Source: Halogeometricum sp. S3BR5-2 (GTDB taxonomy: Archaea; Halobacteriota; Halobacteria; Halobacteriales; Haloferacaceae). Taken from it: a stretch of 64,000 nucleotides of DNA. Of the stretch, positions 25,989 through 35,358 are shown piece by piece; the first letter of the stretch is position 1; each line of letters starts with the position of its first letter. Where the stretch lies: NCBI RefSeq assembly GCF_031624635.1, contig NZ_JAMQOQ010000004.1, positions 124,001 to 188,000 of the forward strand, given 5' to 3'. The notes below the pieces were generated by a model. That model was not told the DNA's origin and did not search any database. It saw only the letters and a list, made by a program, of their open reading frames with translations. A program made the translations under genes and the position numbers.

Positions 25989-26221
25989 GGTCCATACTCC
26001 GCCGTCGACCACTAAAGCGTTCTGACTGTCAAAACGGAACGGTCCGGAACAGATATATCGGGTATATTCGTCCGATAGGCGCCGAAACCATTTAATTCCC
26101 CATCCTCATGCGGTCTATCTTGGCTCTGACTACTCAACTCCGTTCGATTCTACAGAACGAATTGCGCTCGGCCGACCGTGCGAGCGAAGCTTTGATGCGG
26201 ACGGCGGGGCAGGTTCACGGA

Positions 26222-27691
26222 ATGAACGACACCTTCCTCGTCGGAGTCGACCTCGCCCTGTCGAGCGTCCGCGTCACCGCGTACGACGAGAACGGCGACG
26301 TCGCGTTGAGCGGGCGCGCCGACGTCGACGAACCGTCGGCCGAAGGGTGGGAGGCGGCGCTTCGGGAGGCGGCCGTCTACCTCCCGAACGAGCGCACCGT
26401 CGTCTCGACGGTGGGAACGTCGGGAACCGTCGTTCCGGTCGACGCGCGCGGCGACGCCGTCTTCGACCCGCAGTGGTACTACGAGACGGCGCCCGAACAG
26501 GAGGCCCGACTGACCGACCTCGACCTCGCCGAGGAACTCTCCGCGCGCGGCGTCTCGCTGTCGGCGTCCAGTCCGCTGGCGAAGATTCTCCGACTGCGCG
26601 AGGAGCATCCGGACCGCTTCGACGACGTGGAGTGGATACTCAGCCCGGCGACGTGGCTGCTCTACCGCCTCGCCGTCCCGGAGGGCGAACGCTGGACCGA
26701 CCTCGAAACCGACTGGACGAACGCGCTGAAGTTCGGCGCCGACGTGACGACGCGACCGCCCGAGTGGTTCGAACCGCTGTTCGACGCCGTCGACGTCGCC
26801 GTCGACCTCTTCCCGGCGATTCGCGCTCCGGGGACGTTCGTCGGTCACGCGGAGAGCCGACTCGCCGAGGAGGTCGGTCTGGCCGACGCGGAACTGTACC
26901 AGGGGCTCACCGACGGCAACGCCTCCGTCCTCGCCTCCGGATGCCTCCAACCCGGCGACTGCAGCATCGTCAGCGCCTCCACCAGCGTCGTCAAGTACGT
27001 CTCCGAGGAGATAGAACCCCACGATGCCCTCTACTACCACCGACACCCCATCGAGGGCTACCTCCCCGGCGCGGCGTTCGATTCGGGGGTGATACTGCGG
27101 TGGTTCTGCGAGCGAATCCTCGACATCGACCGGGACGAGGGGCTGAAACTGGCGCGCGGCGTCGACGCCGGCGAGGAGCCGAGACTGTTCCTGCAGGGCA
27201 ACCGGAGCCCGTTCTTCGACCCGGAGATGGGGACGACGATGTTCGACCTGTGGCCCGGCGAGGACCGCTCGACGGACGAGGCCCGCGGGCGACTCGTCCG
27301 CGGCATCGTGTCGAGCATCGCCCTCTCGGAGTACACCTACTTCCCCCTCCTGGAGGAGCACTTCGGACGCGACATCGAGGAAGTTCGGCTCGTCAGCGGC
27401 GGCGAGGCGGGCCGGGACGACCCGTTCAGTTGGTGGAACACGCTCCGGGCGTCGGTCTGGGACCGCGAGGTGCTGCAGATGGAGCCGCGGGCGACGGTCG
27501 GACCGCTCATCCCGGCGGCGCTGACCGCCTCTGTGTACGGCGACGTCGACGAGGCGAGCGACAGACTCCTCCGCGTCAACGGCGAGGTGCCGGTGGACGA
27601 CCGTCTCCGGGAGGCGTACCGGGAACGAAAAGAGGAGTTCGCCGACGACTGGTCGCGCGTGAACGACCTGTACGGGCGACTGGACCGCTGA
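26222..27691 (+). CDS. FGGY-family carbohydrate kinase (1)
   Basis: A 489-residue sugar kinase of the FGGY family with both actin-like ATPase domains. The first phosphate-binding segment reads VDLALSSVRVTAYDENG, an unusual variant that lacks the common GTTS. The C-terminal domain has LVSGGEAGRDDPFSWWNTLRASVW, matching the adenosine region, and VLQMEP. It should phosphorylate a ketose or polyol with ATP. The start is uncertain: a TATA-like TTTAATT near 26092 allows a leader, and I chose the ATG at 26222 because the residues upstream do not look like the family. Confidence 0.8.
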   Translation: MNDTFLVGVDLALSSVRVTAYDENGDVALSGRADVDEPSAEGWEAALREAAVYLPNERTVVSTVGTSGTVVPVDARGDAVFDPQWYYETAPEQEARLTDLDLAEELSARGVSLSASSPLAKILRLREEHPDRFDDVEWILSPATWLLYRLAVPEGERWTDLETDWTNALKFGADVTTRPPEWFEPLFDAVDVAVDLFPAIRAPGTFVGHAESRLAEEVGLADAELYQGLTDGNASVLASGCLQPGDCSIVSASTSVVKYVSEEIEPHDALYYHRHPIEGYLPGAAFDSGVILRWFCERILDIDRDEGLKLARGVDAGEEPRLFLQGNRSPFFDPEMGTTMFDLWPGEDRSTDEARGRLVRGIVSSIALSEYTYFPLLEEHFGRDIEEVRLVSGGEAGRDDPFSWWNTLRASVWDREVLQMEPRATVGPLIPAALTASVYGDVDEASDRLLRVNGEVPVDDRLREAYRERKEEFADDWSRVNDLYGRLDR

Positions 27692-27709
27692 GAGGGGCCG
27701 ACGACCGTC

Positions 27710-28378
27710 TCAGTTGCTCTGGCCGTAGCCTTCGAACTTGGATTGGAGGTGGTCGACTTCCTCCTCCGGGATGATGGTCGGTTCGCCGATGGCCATCGAC
27801 TGGTACTGGATGCGGGCGCAGTACTCCACCATCAGCGCCGTCTCGAACGCCGACTCGACGTCGTCGCCGACGGCGAGGACGCCGTGGTTCTGGAGCAGGC
27901 AGGCGTTGTGGTCGTCGCCGAGCGTCTCGACGGCGGCGTTGCCGAGTTCCTCCGTCGCGTACGTCTCGTAGGAGGCGACGGGCACCTCGTTGCCCGCGAA
28001 GGCGATGAGGTAGTGGGAGGCCGGGATGGGTTCGTCGATGGTGGCGAACGTCGTCGCGTACGGCGAGTGGTTGTGGAGGACCGCTCCCACGTCGTCCCGG
28101 CGGCGGTACACCTGACTGTGCATCGAGAGTTCCGAGGAGGGGTCCCGGTCGCCCCGGACTCGCTCACCGTCGAAGTCCATGACCGGAACGTCCTCCGTCT
28201 CCACGGAGTTGTACGGCATGCCCGACGGACTGATGGCGATGTGGTCGTCGCCGACGCGGGCGCTGATGTTCCCGCCCGTGCCCTTCGTGAGGCCCTGTTC
28301 GAGCATCTTGCGTCCGTGTTCCGCTATCGTGCTGCGCGTTTCCTCCGCCGACTGATCGAGAGACTGGTTTTCGTTCAT
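27710..28378 (-). CDS. Class II aldolase/adducin family protein
   Basis: A 222-residue zinc aldolase related to L-fuculose-1-phosphate and L-rhamnulose-1-phosphate aldolases. The zinc ligands are H102 and H104 in LHNHSPYATTFA and H165 in QNHGVLAVG, with E83 in SSELSMH as the general base. The N-terminal GLTKGTGGNISAR is the phosphate-binding loop. It should split a ketose 1-phosphate into dihydroxyacetone phosphate and an aldehyde. It converges on FGGY kinase 1 and lies downstream of the D-2-hydroxyacid dehydrogenase gene on the same strand, with about 100 bp between. Confidence 0.9.
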   Translation of the reverse strand: MNENQSLDQSAEETRSTIAEHGRKMLEQGLTKGTGGNISARVGDDHIAISPSGMPYNSVETEDVPVMDFDGERVRGDRDPSSELSMHSQVYRRRDDVGAVLHNHSPYATTFATIDEPIPASHYLIAFAGNEVPVASYETYATEELGNAAVETLGDDHNACLLQNHGVLAVGDDVESAFETALMVEYCARIQYQSMAIGEPTIIPEEEVDHLQSKFEGYGQSN

Positions 28379-28478
28379 GGTGTGTGTTTGAATCGTCTTC
28401 GTCCGCGTGTGCGTTCGTCCGGTCGATTCGCCTCGCATCCGCATCGTCGTCGCTTGCCCGTCGCTTCTCCGTTGGTCG

Positions 28479-29528
28479 CTACGCGAGGGTCTCCTCGTTG
28501 GCGACGTACTCGGGGTCGCGGCCGTCGAGGTACGCCTCGATGTCGTCGACGAGCATCTCCGAGTGGCGGTCGATGACCTCTTCGGCGGCGCCCGCGAGGT
28601 GCGGCGTCGTGACGACGTTGTCGAGTTCCAGAAGGGGGTGGTCCTCCGGAATCGGCTCCATGTCGTAGACGTCGAGTGCGGCGCCGCGGAGGCCGTCGGT
28701 CTGCAACTGTTCGAGGAGCGCCTCCTGGTCGATGATGGCACCCCGGGCGTTGTTGACGAAGTAGGCGCTCTCCTTCATCGTCTCGAACTCCTCGGCCCCG
28801 ATGAGACCGCGCGTGCTGTCGGTCACCGGGACGTGGACGGTCACCACGTCGCTTCGTTCGAGGAGTTCGTCCAACTCGGCCTTCTCGGTGTCGTACTCCG
28901 CCATCGCGTCCGCATCGATGTAGGGGTCGAAGCCGAGGAGGTCCACCTCGAACCCGGCCGCCCGCTTGGCTACTTCTCGGCCGACGGCGCCCATACCGAC
29001 GACGCCGACGGTCTTGCCGGCGAGTTCGGGACCCTTCAGTTGGACGTACGGGGACTCCCGACCCATCCCCCACGTCACGTCCTCTCGCTCGCCGCCCGAG
29101 GCGGCGTCTTCCTGCGGTTCGCCGGTGTACGTGCCGGTGCGGAGGAGGTGGTGGGCGTGCGCGATGTTCCGCATCGCGCTCAGAATCTCCCCCCACGTGA
29201 AGTCGGCGACGCTGACGGCGTTCCGTCCGGGCGCGTACAGCACGGGAATCTCCCGTTCGGTCGCCGCCTCGATGTCGACGTTGGCGTCGGGGCCGCCGCG
29301 GGCGCAGGCGACGAGTCGGAGGTCCGACGCCGCCTCGATGACCTCCGCGGACACGCCCTCGTATCCGACGACGAGGAGTTCGGCGTCCTCGACGAGGGCG
29401 CGGAACTCGTCGTCCGGGAGGCGCCCCTCTCGCTCCTCGATGGGGCGGTACTCGATGTCGATACCTAAGTCGTCTCGGAGACGCGAGAGCGCACTCTCGC
29501 TGAGGTTGGCTGTTACTACTGCTTTCAT
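28479..29528 (-). CDS. D-2-hydroxyacid dehydrogenase family protein
   Basis: A 349-residue NAD(P)-dependent D-2-hydroxyacid dehydrogenase. The Rossmann motif GMGAVG lies at residues 178-183. Catalytic residues are R262 in NNARGAIID, E291 in DVYDMEPIP and H310 in TPHLAGA. An insertion with GEPQEDAASGGERED sits between the substrate and cofactor domains. It would reduce or oxidise a 2-oxo/2-hydroxy acid such as glyoxylate/glycolate or hydroxypyruvate. It shares orientation with the aldolase gene and is divergent from FGGY kinase 2. Confidence 0.88.
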   Translation of the reverse strand: MKAVVTANLSESALSRLRDDLGIDIEYRPIEEREGRLPDDEFRALVEDAELLVVGYEGVSAEVIEAASDLRLVACARGGPDANVDIEAATEREIPVLYAPGRNAVSVADFTWGEILSAMRNIAHAHHLLRTGTYTGEPQEDAASGGEREDVTWGMGRESPYVQLKGPELAGKTVGVVGMGAVGREVAKRAAGFEVDLLGFDPYIDADAMAEYDTEKAELDELLERSDVVTVHVPVTDSTRGLIGAEEFETMKESAYFVNNARGAIIDQEALLEQLQTDGLRGAALDVYDMEPIPEDHPLLELDNVVTTPHLAGAAEEVIDRHSEMLVDDIEAYLDGRDPEYVANEETLA

Positions 29529-29779
29529 CGTTCGTGTGGGTGTGTGCTCGACACGCGTTTGCTCCGTCCGCCGGGCCGGAACGCCGCCGGACGCGGCGGT
29601 CCGAGCGCCCGATTCCGCGGTTCGGACCTCGGTCCGTCACGCTCGCGGTTCCGTATCCTGCGTGATTGTTGCTGCGATTCCACGTCTGGACAGCGAATGC
29701 ATAAGTCTACCGGCGGCTCGTTTCCGTCGGTCGTCTCGACCAAAAAACATATGTGAGTGATGAACGATAACGAACAATC

Positions 29780-31363
29780 ATGGCGCAAGTAGCCATCGGC
29801 GTAGATGCCGGTACGACCATCATCAAGTCCGTCGCGTTCACGCTCGACGGCGAGGAACTGTGTCACAGCAGCGTCGAGAACTCGGTCAAGCGCCCGGAAT
29901 CGGGCTGGGCCGAGCAATCGATGGTGACGACGTGGAAGAAGACCGCACAGACGCTCAGCGAAGTCGAGGACCAACTGTCCGAGGACGACGAAATCGTCGC
30001 CCTCGGTGTGACGGGGCAGGGCGACGGCTGTTGGCTCCTCGACGAGGCGGGCGACCCGGTGCGGCCGGCCATGCTCTGGTCGGACGGGCGCGCCAACTCC
30101 CACGTCCAGGAGTGGCAGGAGAGCGGGGTGACCGACGACGTGTTCGACGTCTGCGGTGGGACGCAGTTCCCCGGCAGCAGCCTCGTCCTCCTGAGTTGGC
30201 TGAAGGAGAACGAACCGGAGCGCTACGAGGAAGCCGACACGGTGTTCTTCTGCAAGGACTGGCTGAAGTACAAGCTCACCGGGAAGATAACGACCGACTA
30301 CAGCGACGCGTCGCTGCCGTACGTCGACGCCGAGGCGGAGGCGTACTCCGACGAGGTGTTGGACCTCGTCGAGATGCCCGAGGTGGCGTCGATGCGACCG
30401 GAACTCGTCCCCGGCGACGAAGTCGTCGGCGAGATATCGCGCGACGCCGCGGTGGAGACGGGCCTGCCCGAAGGGACGCCCGTCGTCTCCGGCTTCATCG
30501 ACATCGCCGCCTCGGCGTTCGGGAGCGGCGCCTCCCTGCCGGGCGAGGGGTCGTCCATCGTCGGCACCACCTCGGTCAATCAGACCATCATGACCGAACC
30601 GCCGAGCGACGGCGAGAAGGCGGGCATCCTCCTGACCCTCGGCATCGACGACGGGTTGTGGACGAAGTTCATGTCCTCGATGACGGGCACGCCCAACCTC
30701 GATTGGGCCATCGAGGAGATAATGGACAAGAGCACGTTCAACCTCGTCGAAGAGGAAGTCGAATCCATCCCCGTCGGGTCGGACGGCGTCATCTACCAAC
30801 CGTACCTCAGTTCGGCGGGCGAACGAGCGCCGTTCGTGAACCCGAACGCCAGAGCGCAGTTCATGGGGCTGAACCAAGAGCACACGCAGGCGCACCTCGT
30901 GCGAGCGGTGTACGAGGGTATCTCGCTCGCCATGCGTGACTGTTACACGCACCTGCCGCAGAACGCCGACGAGGTGTATCTCAGCGGCGGCGGCGCGAGT
31001 TCGGACTTCTGGTGTCAGATGTTCGCCGACTGCCTCAACGCGACCATCGTCATCCCCCGGGGGTCGGAGTTCGGCGCGAAGGGCGCCGCCCTCCTCGCCG
31101 GCGTCGGCAGCGGCCACTACGACGACCTGTCGAGCGCCGCGGAGGCGACGGCCTCGACCGCTCAGTCGTTCGAACCGCGGCCGGAGAAGGTCAAGCAGTA
31201 CCGGCGCTGGTACGACGTGTACAAGCAGGCGTACGAGGCGACGTTCGAGGTGTGGGACGAACGCGCCGAGGCCGTCGAGGACCTGCGGCACATGAGCAAG
31301 ACGGGCGCGTCCCGGCCGGCGAAGAAGTCGGTGACCGGCAAGGACACCGTGGGGAACGACTGA
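29780..31363 (+). CDS. FGGY-family carbohydrate kinase (2)
   Basis: A 527-residue sugar kinase. It has the canonical N-terminal ATPase motif IGVDAGTTIIKSVAFTLDG, the WAEQ segment used in sugar binding, and GVTGQGDGCWLLD. The C-terminal half shows LSGGGASSDFWCQMFADCLNATI, the adenosine-binding region, and EFGAKGAALLAG. Sequence flavour is closest to xylulose/erythritol-type kinases, but the substrate is not certain. A TATA-like CATATGT lies about 28 bp upstream. The next gene starts at the very next base after its stop, so kinase and membrane protein are one unit. Confidence 0.87.
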   Translation: MAQVAIGVDAGTTIIKSVAFTLDGEELCHSSVENSVKRPESGWAEQSMVTTWKKTAQTLSEVEDQLSEDDEIVALGVTGQGDGCWLLDEAGDPVRPAMLWSDGRANSHVQEWQESGVTDDVFDVCGGTQFPGSSLVLLSWLKENEPERYEEADTVFFCKDWLKYKLTGKITTDYSDASLPYVDAEAEAYSDEVLDLVEMPEVASMRPELVPGDEVVGEISRDAAVETGLPEGTPVVSGFIDIAASAFGSGASLPGEGSSIVGTTSVNQTIMTEPPSDGEKAGILLTLGIDDGLWTKFMSSMTGTPNLDWAIEEIMDKSTFNLVEEEVESIPVGSDGVIYQPYLSSAGERAPFVNPNARAQFMGLNQEHTQAHLVRAVYEGISLAMRDCYTHLPQNADEVYLSGGGASSDFWCQMFADCLNATIVIPRGSEFGAKGAALLAGVGSGHYDDLSSAAEATASTAQSFEPRPEKVKQYRRWYDVYKQAYEATFEVWDERAEAVEDLRHMSKTGASRPAKKSVTGKDTVGND

Positions 31364-32476
31364 ATGGTCGACCTCTCCGCGCTCTGGAACGTCGGGATGC
31401 TCGTCGCCGCCTTCGCCGGCGGCGCGTTCGGCGCGTCCATCGGCGCGCAACCGGCGTTCATCTTCACCGGCTTCCTCGTCATCGCGGGGGAGGCGGGAAA
31501 CCTGGCCGCCGAGGCGGCGGCCGGAGCGATGAACGCGGACCCCGCGCAACTCAGCGCCCTCGGCCTCACGGGGAGCATCGCGTTCGGTCCCGTGTTCGGC
31601 CCGCACATCAGTTTCGCCGCCGGGGCCGCCGCCTCGGCGTACGCGGCGCAGAAGGGGTACATGGAGACGGACTTCGACTACTTCGCCGCGAAGGACATCA
31701 ACTACGCCTTCGGGACGAAGCCGGACGTCCTCGCCGTGGGCGGCCTGTTCGGCGTCGCCGGCTACGGTCTCGCGCAGTTGATGACCGCGTTCGCGGCCCC
31801 GTGGGGCCCCGTCGCCATGGCGGTCGTTCTCTCGGGCGTGCTCCACCGCGTGGTGTTCGGCTACGACGTCGCCGGCCGCCCCGCCGAAGGCTGGCTCAAC
31901 ATGAAGCCGTTCGAGGACGACCGCTTCCGCGACCAGCCGCAGGGCGTGACCGACGGTGGATGGGACGAGACCGTCGAGAGCGAACCCGAAACGGACCGCG
32001 GCGGCCGGCTGAACCGGTTCCTCGTCGAACCGTGGCTCCCCCAGCAGTACCAGTGGACGCGCGTCGCGTTCCTGGGGGCGGTCGCCGGTATCCTCGGGGC
32101 GTACACCGGATACGCCAGCGGGAGCGTCTACCTCGTGTTCGGCATCAGCGCCGTCTCGCTCATCTTCCTCAGCATCGGGCTCGAGGAGTTCCCCGTCACG
32201 CACCACATCACGTTCCCGGCGAGTACGGCGGTGTTCGCGCTGGCGCCGGAGGGCGCTTCCGTCGGGTCGCTGCCCCTGACGCAGGTCGTCGTCGTCGGTG
32301 CGGTCTTCGGCGTGATCTGCGCGCTGTTCGGCGAACTGTTCCAGCGCGTCTTCTACGCGCACGGCGACACGCACCTCGACCCGCCGGCCGCGGCAATCGT
32401 CTTCGGGACGTTCCTCGTCGCGGCGCTGTCGGCCGTCGGCGTGTTCCCGCACAGTTCGTGGGTCCCGCCGCTGTGA
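31364..32476 (+). CDS. Multi-span membrane protein of unknown function, coupled to FGGY kinase
   Basis: A 370-residue protein with about eight to ten hydrophobic segments, rich in Gly and Ala, and a hydrophilic loop near residues 170-220 (FEDDRFRDQPQGVTDGGW and on). I do not recognise a transporter family. Its ATG follows the kinase TGA without a gap (TGAATG), the tightest coupling in this cluster. No other permease is present in the sugar cluster between 24 and 34 kb. Uptake of the kinase substrate is therefore a good working idea, but only inference. Confidence 0.7.
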   Translation: MVDLSALWNVGMLVAAFAGGAFGASIGAQPAFIFTGFLVIAGEAGNLAAEAAAGAMNADPAQLSALGLTGSIAFGPVFGPHISFAAGAAASAYAAQKGYMETDFDYFAAKDINYAFGTKPDVLAVGGLFGVAGYGLAQLMTAFAAPWGPVAMAVVLSGVLHRVVFGYDVAGRPAEGWLNMKPFEDDRFRDQPQGVTDGGWDETVESEPETDRGGRLNRFLVEPWLPQQYQWTRVAFLGAVAGILGAYTGYASGSVYLVFGISAVSLIFLSIGLEEFPVTHHITFPASTAVFALAPEGASVGSLPLTQVVVVGAVFGVICALFGELFQRVFYAHGDTHLDPPAAAIVFGTFLVAALSAVGVFPHSSWVPPL

Positions 32477-32679
32477 CGGGAGACACCGCCAGCGAGACCG
32501 ACGCGGAGTGAACGGGGGGTATCGACGCCGACGAATCGCGTGCGAACTATCGACGAATCGCTGGTCGCCCGAACGAACCGACTACCGCGCGTTCCCACCC
32601 GCTCCCGTCCTCCGTCGTCCTCTCCCCTTCTGTTCCGTCCCTCGTTTCTCTGTCGTTCTCCGTCGTTCCCCTTTCAGCC

Positions 32680-33477
32680 TCACTCCACCCGCTCGACCGC
32701 TCGCCGCGTCATCGAGAGTACCTCGTCGTGAAACTCGCCGTTCGTGGCGACGAGACCCGAAGCGCCCGGTTCCCAGCGGTCGCCCTCGACGTCGGTCACC
32801 GTCCCGCCCGCCTCGCGGACGTGGTGGATGCCGGCGACGGTGTCCCACGAGTTCGGCGCGTCGCTCAGTCCGACGGTCGCGTCCAGCGCACCGTCGGCCA
32901 CCATCGAGAGCGTCAACTGCGCCGACCCGGTGCGGCGGAGTTCGCCGAAGTCGGCGATGACGCTCTCGGCCAAGGCGCCGATGGCGGCGCTTTCTTCGTC
33001 ATGAAGTCGGAGCGTCGAGGCGACGAGGGACGCGGCGGGGTCGGTCGTCTCGCTCACCGCCATCGCGTCGCCGTCGCGATAGACCGACCCCTCGCTCGCG
33101 ACGTAGGTATCGCCCATCGCCGGCGCGGCGTTGACCGACGCTAGCGGCCGCCCGTCCTCGACGACGGCGACGCTCGTCACCCAGGCCCTCGTCCCGCGGG
33201 TGTAGTTCTGCGTGCCGTCGATGGGGTCGATGATCCAGGCGTACCCCTCCTCGGGGACGGTCTCCCGTTCGTCGCCCTCCTCGGCGACTATCTCGTCGTC
33301 GGGGAACGCCTCGCGTATCGCCGCGACGGTCCGACGCTGCGTCTCGCGGTCTATCTCGGTCACGAGGTCCACCTCGCTGGTCTTCTGCTCGACGTCCACG
33401 GCGGTGCGGAAGCGGTCGTACGCGTAGTCCGCCCCGGTCGCCGCGGCCGAGCGCGCGGTCTGCTCTCGGTTCGTCAT
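32680..33477 (-). CDS. Inositol monophosphatase family protein
   Basis: A 265-residue magnesium-dependent phosphatase of the IMPase/FBPase superfamily. Metal ligands are visible as E67 in IVAEEG, D84 and D87 in IIDPIDGTQNY, and a C-terminal Asp in PNSWDTVAG. The ATG at 33477 (MTNREQTARS) gives the family length. Substrates in archaea include inositol phosphate, fructose-1,6-bisphosphate and other sugar phosphates. Placed between a kinase-transporter unit and GlcG, it could dephosphorylate an intermediate of the sugar route, or be unrelated to it. Confidence 0.9.
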   Translation of the reverse strand: MTNREQTARSAAATGADYAYDRFRTAVDVEQKTSEVDLVTEIDRETQRRTVAAIREAFPDDEIVAEEGDERETVPEEGYAWIIDPIDGTQNYTRGTRAWVTSVAVVEDGRPLASVNAAPAMGDTYVASEGSVYRDGDAMAVSETTDPAASLVASTLRLHDEESAAIGALAESVIADFGELRRTGSAQLTLSMVADGALDATVGLSDAPNSWDTVAGIHHVREAGGTVTDVEGDRWEPGASGLVATNGEFHDEVLSMTRRAVERVE

Positions 33478-33599
33478 GCGCGCACGTCGTCGCAGTGCCA
33501 CAAAAAGACTCGGGCGGAGCCGACTCGCGGGCCTACAGGACCGCCGGCCCGGACGCGGCGCCTCGGCTCCGACGGCGCGCGCGTCCGGTCGTCTCCCGA

Positions 33600-34019
33600 T
33601 CAGCTATGCAGGTCTTCGAACTTGTCTACGCCGGCCTGGGCGACTTCCATGTCTTGGCTGACTTCGCCGCCACTGACGCCGATAGTGGCGACGATTTCGC
33701 CGTCAACGGTGAGCGGGTAACCGCCGCCGAAGATGACGATGCGGTTCTCGTCGGTCGTCTGTAGTCCGTACAGAGAGTTGCCGGGTTCGCTGGGTTCGGC
33801 TAGCTGGTCCGTGCTCGTCTCCAGCGCAGCGGCCGTGTACGCCTTGTTGCGCGATATCTCGACGGACGCGAGCCACGCCCCGTCCATTCGGTGCTGGGCG
33901 ATGAGGTTACCCTCGTCGGTCGCGATGGTGACGACCATCGGCTGTTCGATCTCTTCGGCCTTTTCCTCCGCGGCGGCGATTATCTCCGTCGCCGTCTCGA
34001 GACTGAGTTCTTCTGCCAT
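33600..34019 (-). CDS. GlcG/HbpS family protein
   Basis: A 139-residue protein of the GlcG/HbpS (PduO C-terminal) family. It shows IATDEGNLIAQHRMDGAWLASVEISRNKAYTAAAL in the N-terminal half and IVIFGGGYPLTVDGEIVATIGVSGG near the C terminus. Members bind haem or small corrin-like ligands and are often found in glycolate or propanediol utilisation clusters. Here it lies 120 bp downstream of the phosphatase gene's start, on the same strand, at the edge of the sugar cluster. Function is inferred from context only. Confidence 0.85.
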   Translation of the reverse strand: MAEELSLETATEIIAAAEEKAEEIEQPMVVTIATDEGNLIAQHRMDGAWLASVEISRNKAYTAAALETSTDQLAEPSEPGNSLYGLQTTDENRIVIFGGGYPLTVDGEIVATIGVSGGEVSQDMEVAQAGVDKFEDLHS

Positions 34020-34844
34020 TGACGATTCTCGCTTCGGAGACGAACCACAAATAGGTTGGCCCCGAACCCGCCGCTGTCCGCCTCCGGTGCGGTTTCGTAC
34101 ACGCGATAGCGGCCGTCTACTACTGTTCTGCGTGACAAAACACAACGTCCTATCTGGCTGGCTGGATGGTCCATTACAAGCATAACTTTGTAATTCCGGT
34201 CTAAGGGAGACGAACTACCCACAGACGTCTTTAGTCGTACTTCATCAGCTACTGACTCTGTGGTTTCGGTTTCGCTCCGGGCGACAGAGCAGACCACGTT
34301 CGTATGCTCGCTCTTCAGCGGACCTCTGTTCTGTACAGTAAAAACCGTGATTAAGCCGTTAAGGATGTATTCCGCTTCTAAGAGATGCTTGCAACATCTT
34401 TCGCTGTCTTTGAGACGACTGGAGATTCTGGGAGGCGTCTCTGTACAGGTGAACGCACTGGGGACGACTCTCCGTCTCCATCGCGATACCATCGTCGGCA
34501 TTTCGGCTCCGGGCCGGGACCGATCCACCCGCTCGAACGTTCGCTGTGTTCTGGTCCCCCATCACAGCGTTCGGTACGAGTGCGATATAGATTCGTTCTG
34601 AGAAAACGTATCTCTATTTTCGGGCTCTTGGTTTGCTGTTTCGATTTTTCGGTTGTACGATAGCCGATTTTATGTTCAAGGACGGTGTTTAGAACTTCTG
34701 CAGGTTTCTTATTCTCTAAACTGCGTATTTGGGGACTACGATCTTCCAAGATACACCTATAGTGAGACTGAGTGTTTCTGGAACAGACTATACGAAGTCC
34801 GAGGCAAACGGCGTCGGCGAATCGCCGCCGTACTGGGCGGTTCG
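34020..34844. other. Gene-poor, low-GC stretch
   Basis: I find no gene I can support in these 825 bases. GC is clearly lower than elsewhere (about 43 percent in 34621-34680 by my count). The frames that stay open on either strand have composition unlike haloarchaeal proteins and no recognisable domain. It is probably decayed or foreign DNA. Confidence 0.55.
34174..34195. repeat. Inverted repeat ATTACAA/TTGTAAT
   Basis: A perfect 7-bp inverted repeat with an 8-base centre lies upstream of the GlcG gene within the low-GC stretch. It could be an operator or a scar of a mobile element; no second copy was seen. Confidence 0.4.
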
Positions 34845-35102
34845 TCACTCGGTCGGTTTCAACCACTCTCGGAGGGTGTGCTCGTCGAGGACGACGAACT
34901 CCTCTGTCCGGTTCCAAAATCGCCCCTCTCGACGGACGGTGACGAGGAGGTGAGTCGAACTCGCCGGCACCTCCGCTCCGGTCGCCTCGCAGACGAACGT
35001 CTCCTCGGAGGCGAGCGAACGGCGAGCGACCGCCGTGACCCGTCACTCGTCGCTCCGGTCGGGGACGGCGGCACCTCGATACCACGGGTCCGAACTATCC
35101 AT
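34845..35102 (-). pseudogene. Small gene broken by an in-frame TGA
   Basis: On the minus strand an ATG at 35102 opens 19 codons (MDSSDPWYRG...), followed by an in-frame TGA at 35043-35045. The same frame then continues for 65 sense codons. These residues look like real haloarchaeal protein, for example LLVTVRREGRFWNRTEEFVV and the end LREWLKPTE. No usable start follows the TGA near the beginning of that part. The intact protein would have had about 85 residues. I do not recognise the family. Confidence 0.42.
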
Positions 35103-35358
35103 TAGCTTTCGGCACTCCGCCGGCGGCGCGCGGAGAGCGGTAGCCTCCACATTCTGTCGAGAACATCGGCTAGGAATACGACGGCCGCCGCTTAGTTCTA
35201 CTCGCGGGGAGAGAAGGTAGTTCACCCGCCTCGTAGAGATGTTCGGATGCCGAGAATTTCAGTGCTCCGACCGACGGTAAACTCCATCCCGATATATCGA
35301 CTGCTCGGACGATGGCACGACGGAAGCGACGGAGCGGCGGTTCGCGACGATAGGCGGA

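Noticed and set aside
26108-26221. A longer N terminus for FGGY kinase 1 from the ATG at 26108
   Set aside because: The 38 extra residues lack similarity to the family, and the TATA-like element is only 16 bases from this ATG.
29525-32452. A 975-codon open frame on the minus strand
   Set aside because: It lies opposite two well-supported genes (FGGY kinase and membrane protein). High-GC codon use opens antisense frames, and the peptide is low-complexity Arg, Glu, Val and Asp.
32508-32960. A 150-codon plus-strand ORF after the membrane protein
   Set aside because: It is Arg/Pro/Ser-rich and antisense to the inositol-phosphatase-family gene.
34378-35085. A 235-codon minus-strand ORF in the low-GC zone
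   Set aside because: Its first half is an Arg-rich shadow of the broken small gene. The rest is unlike any haloarchaeal protein I know.
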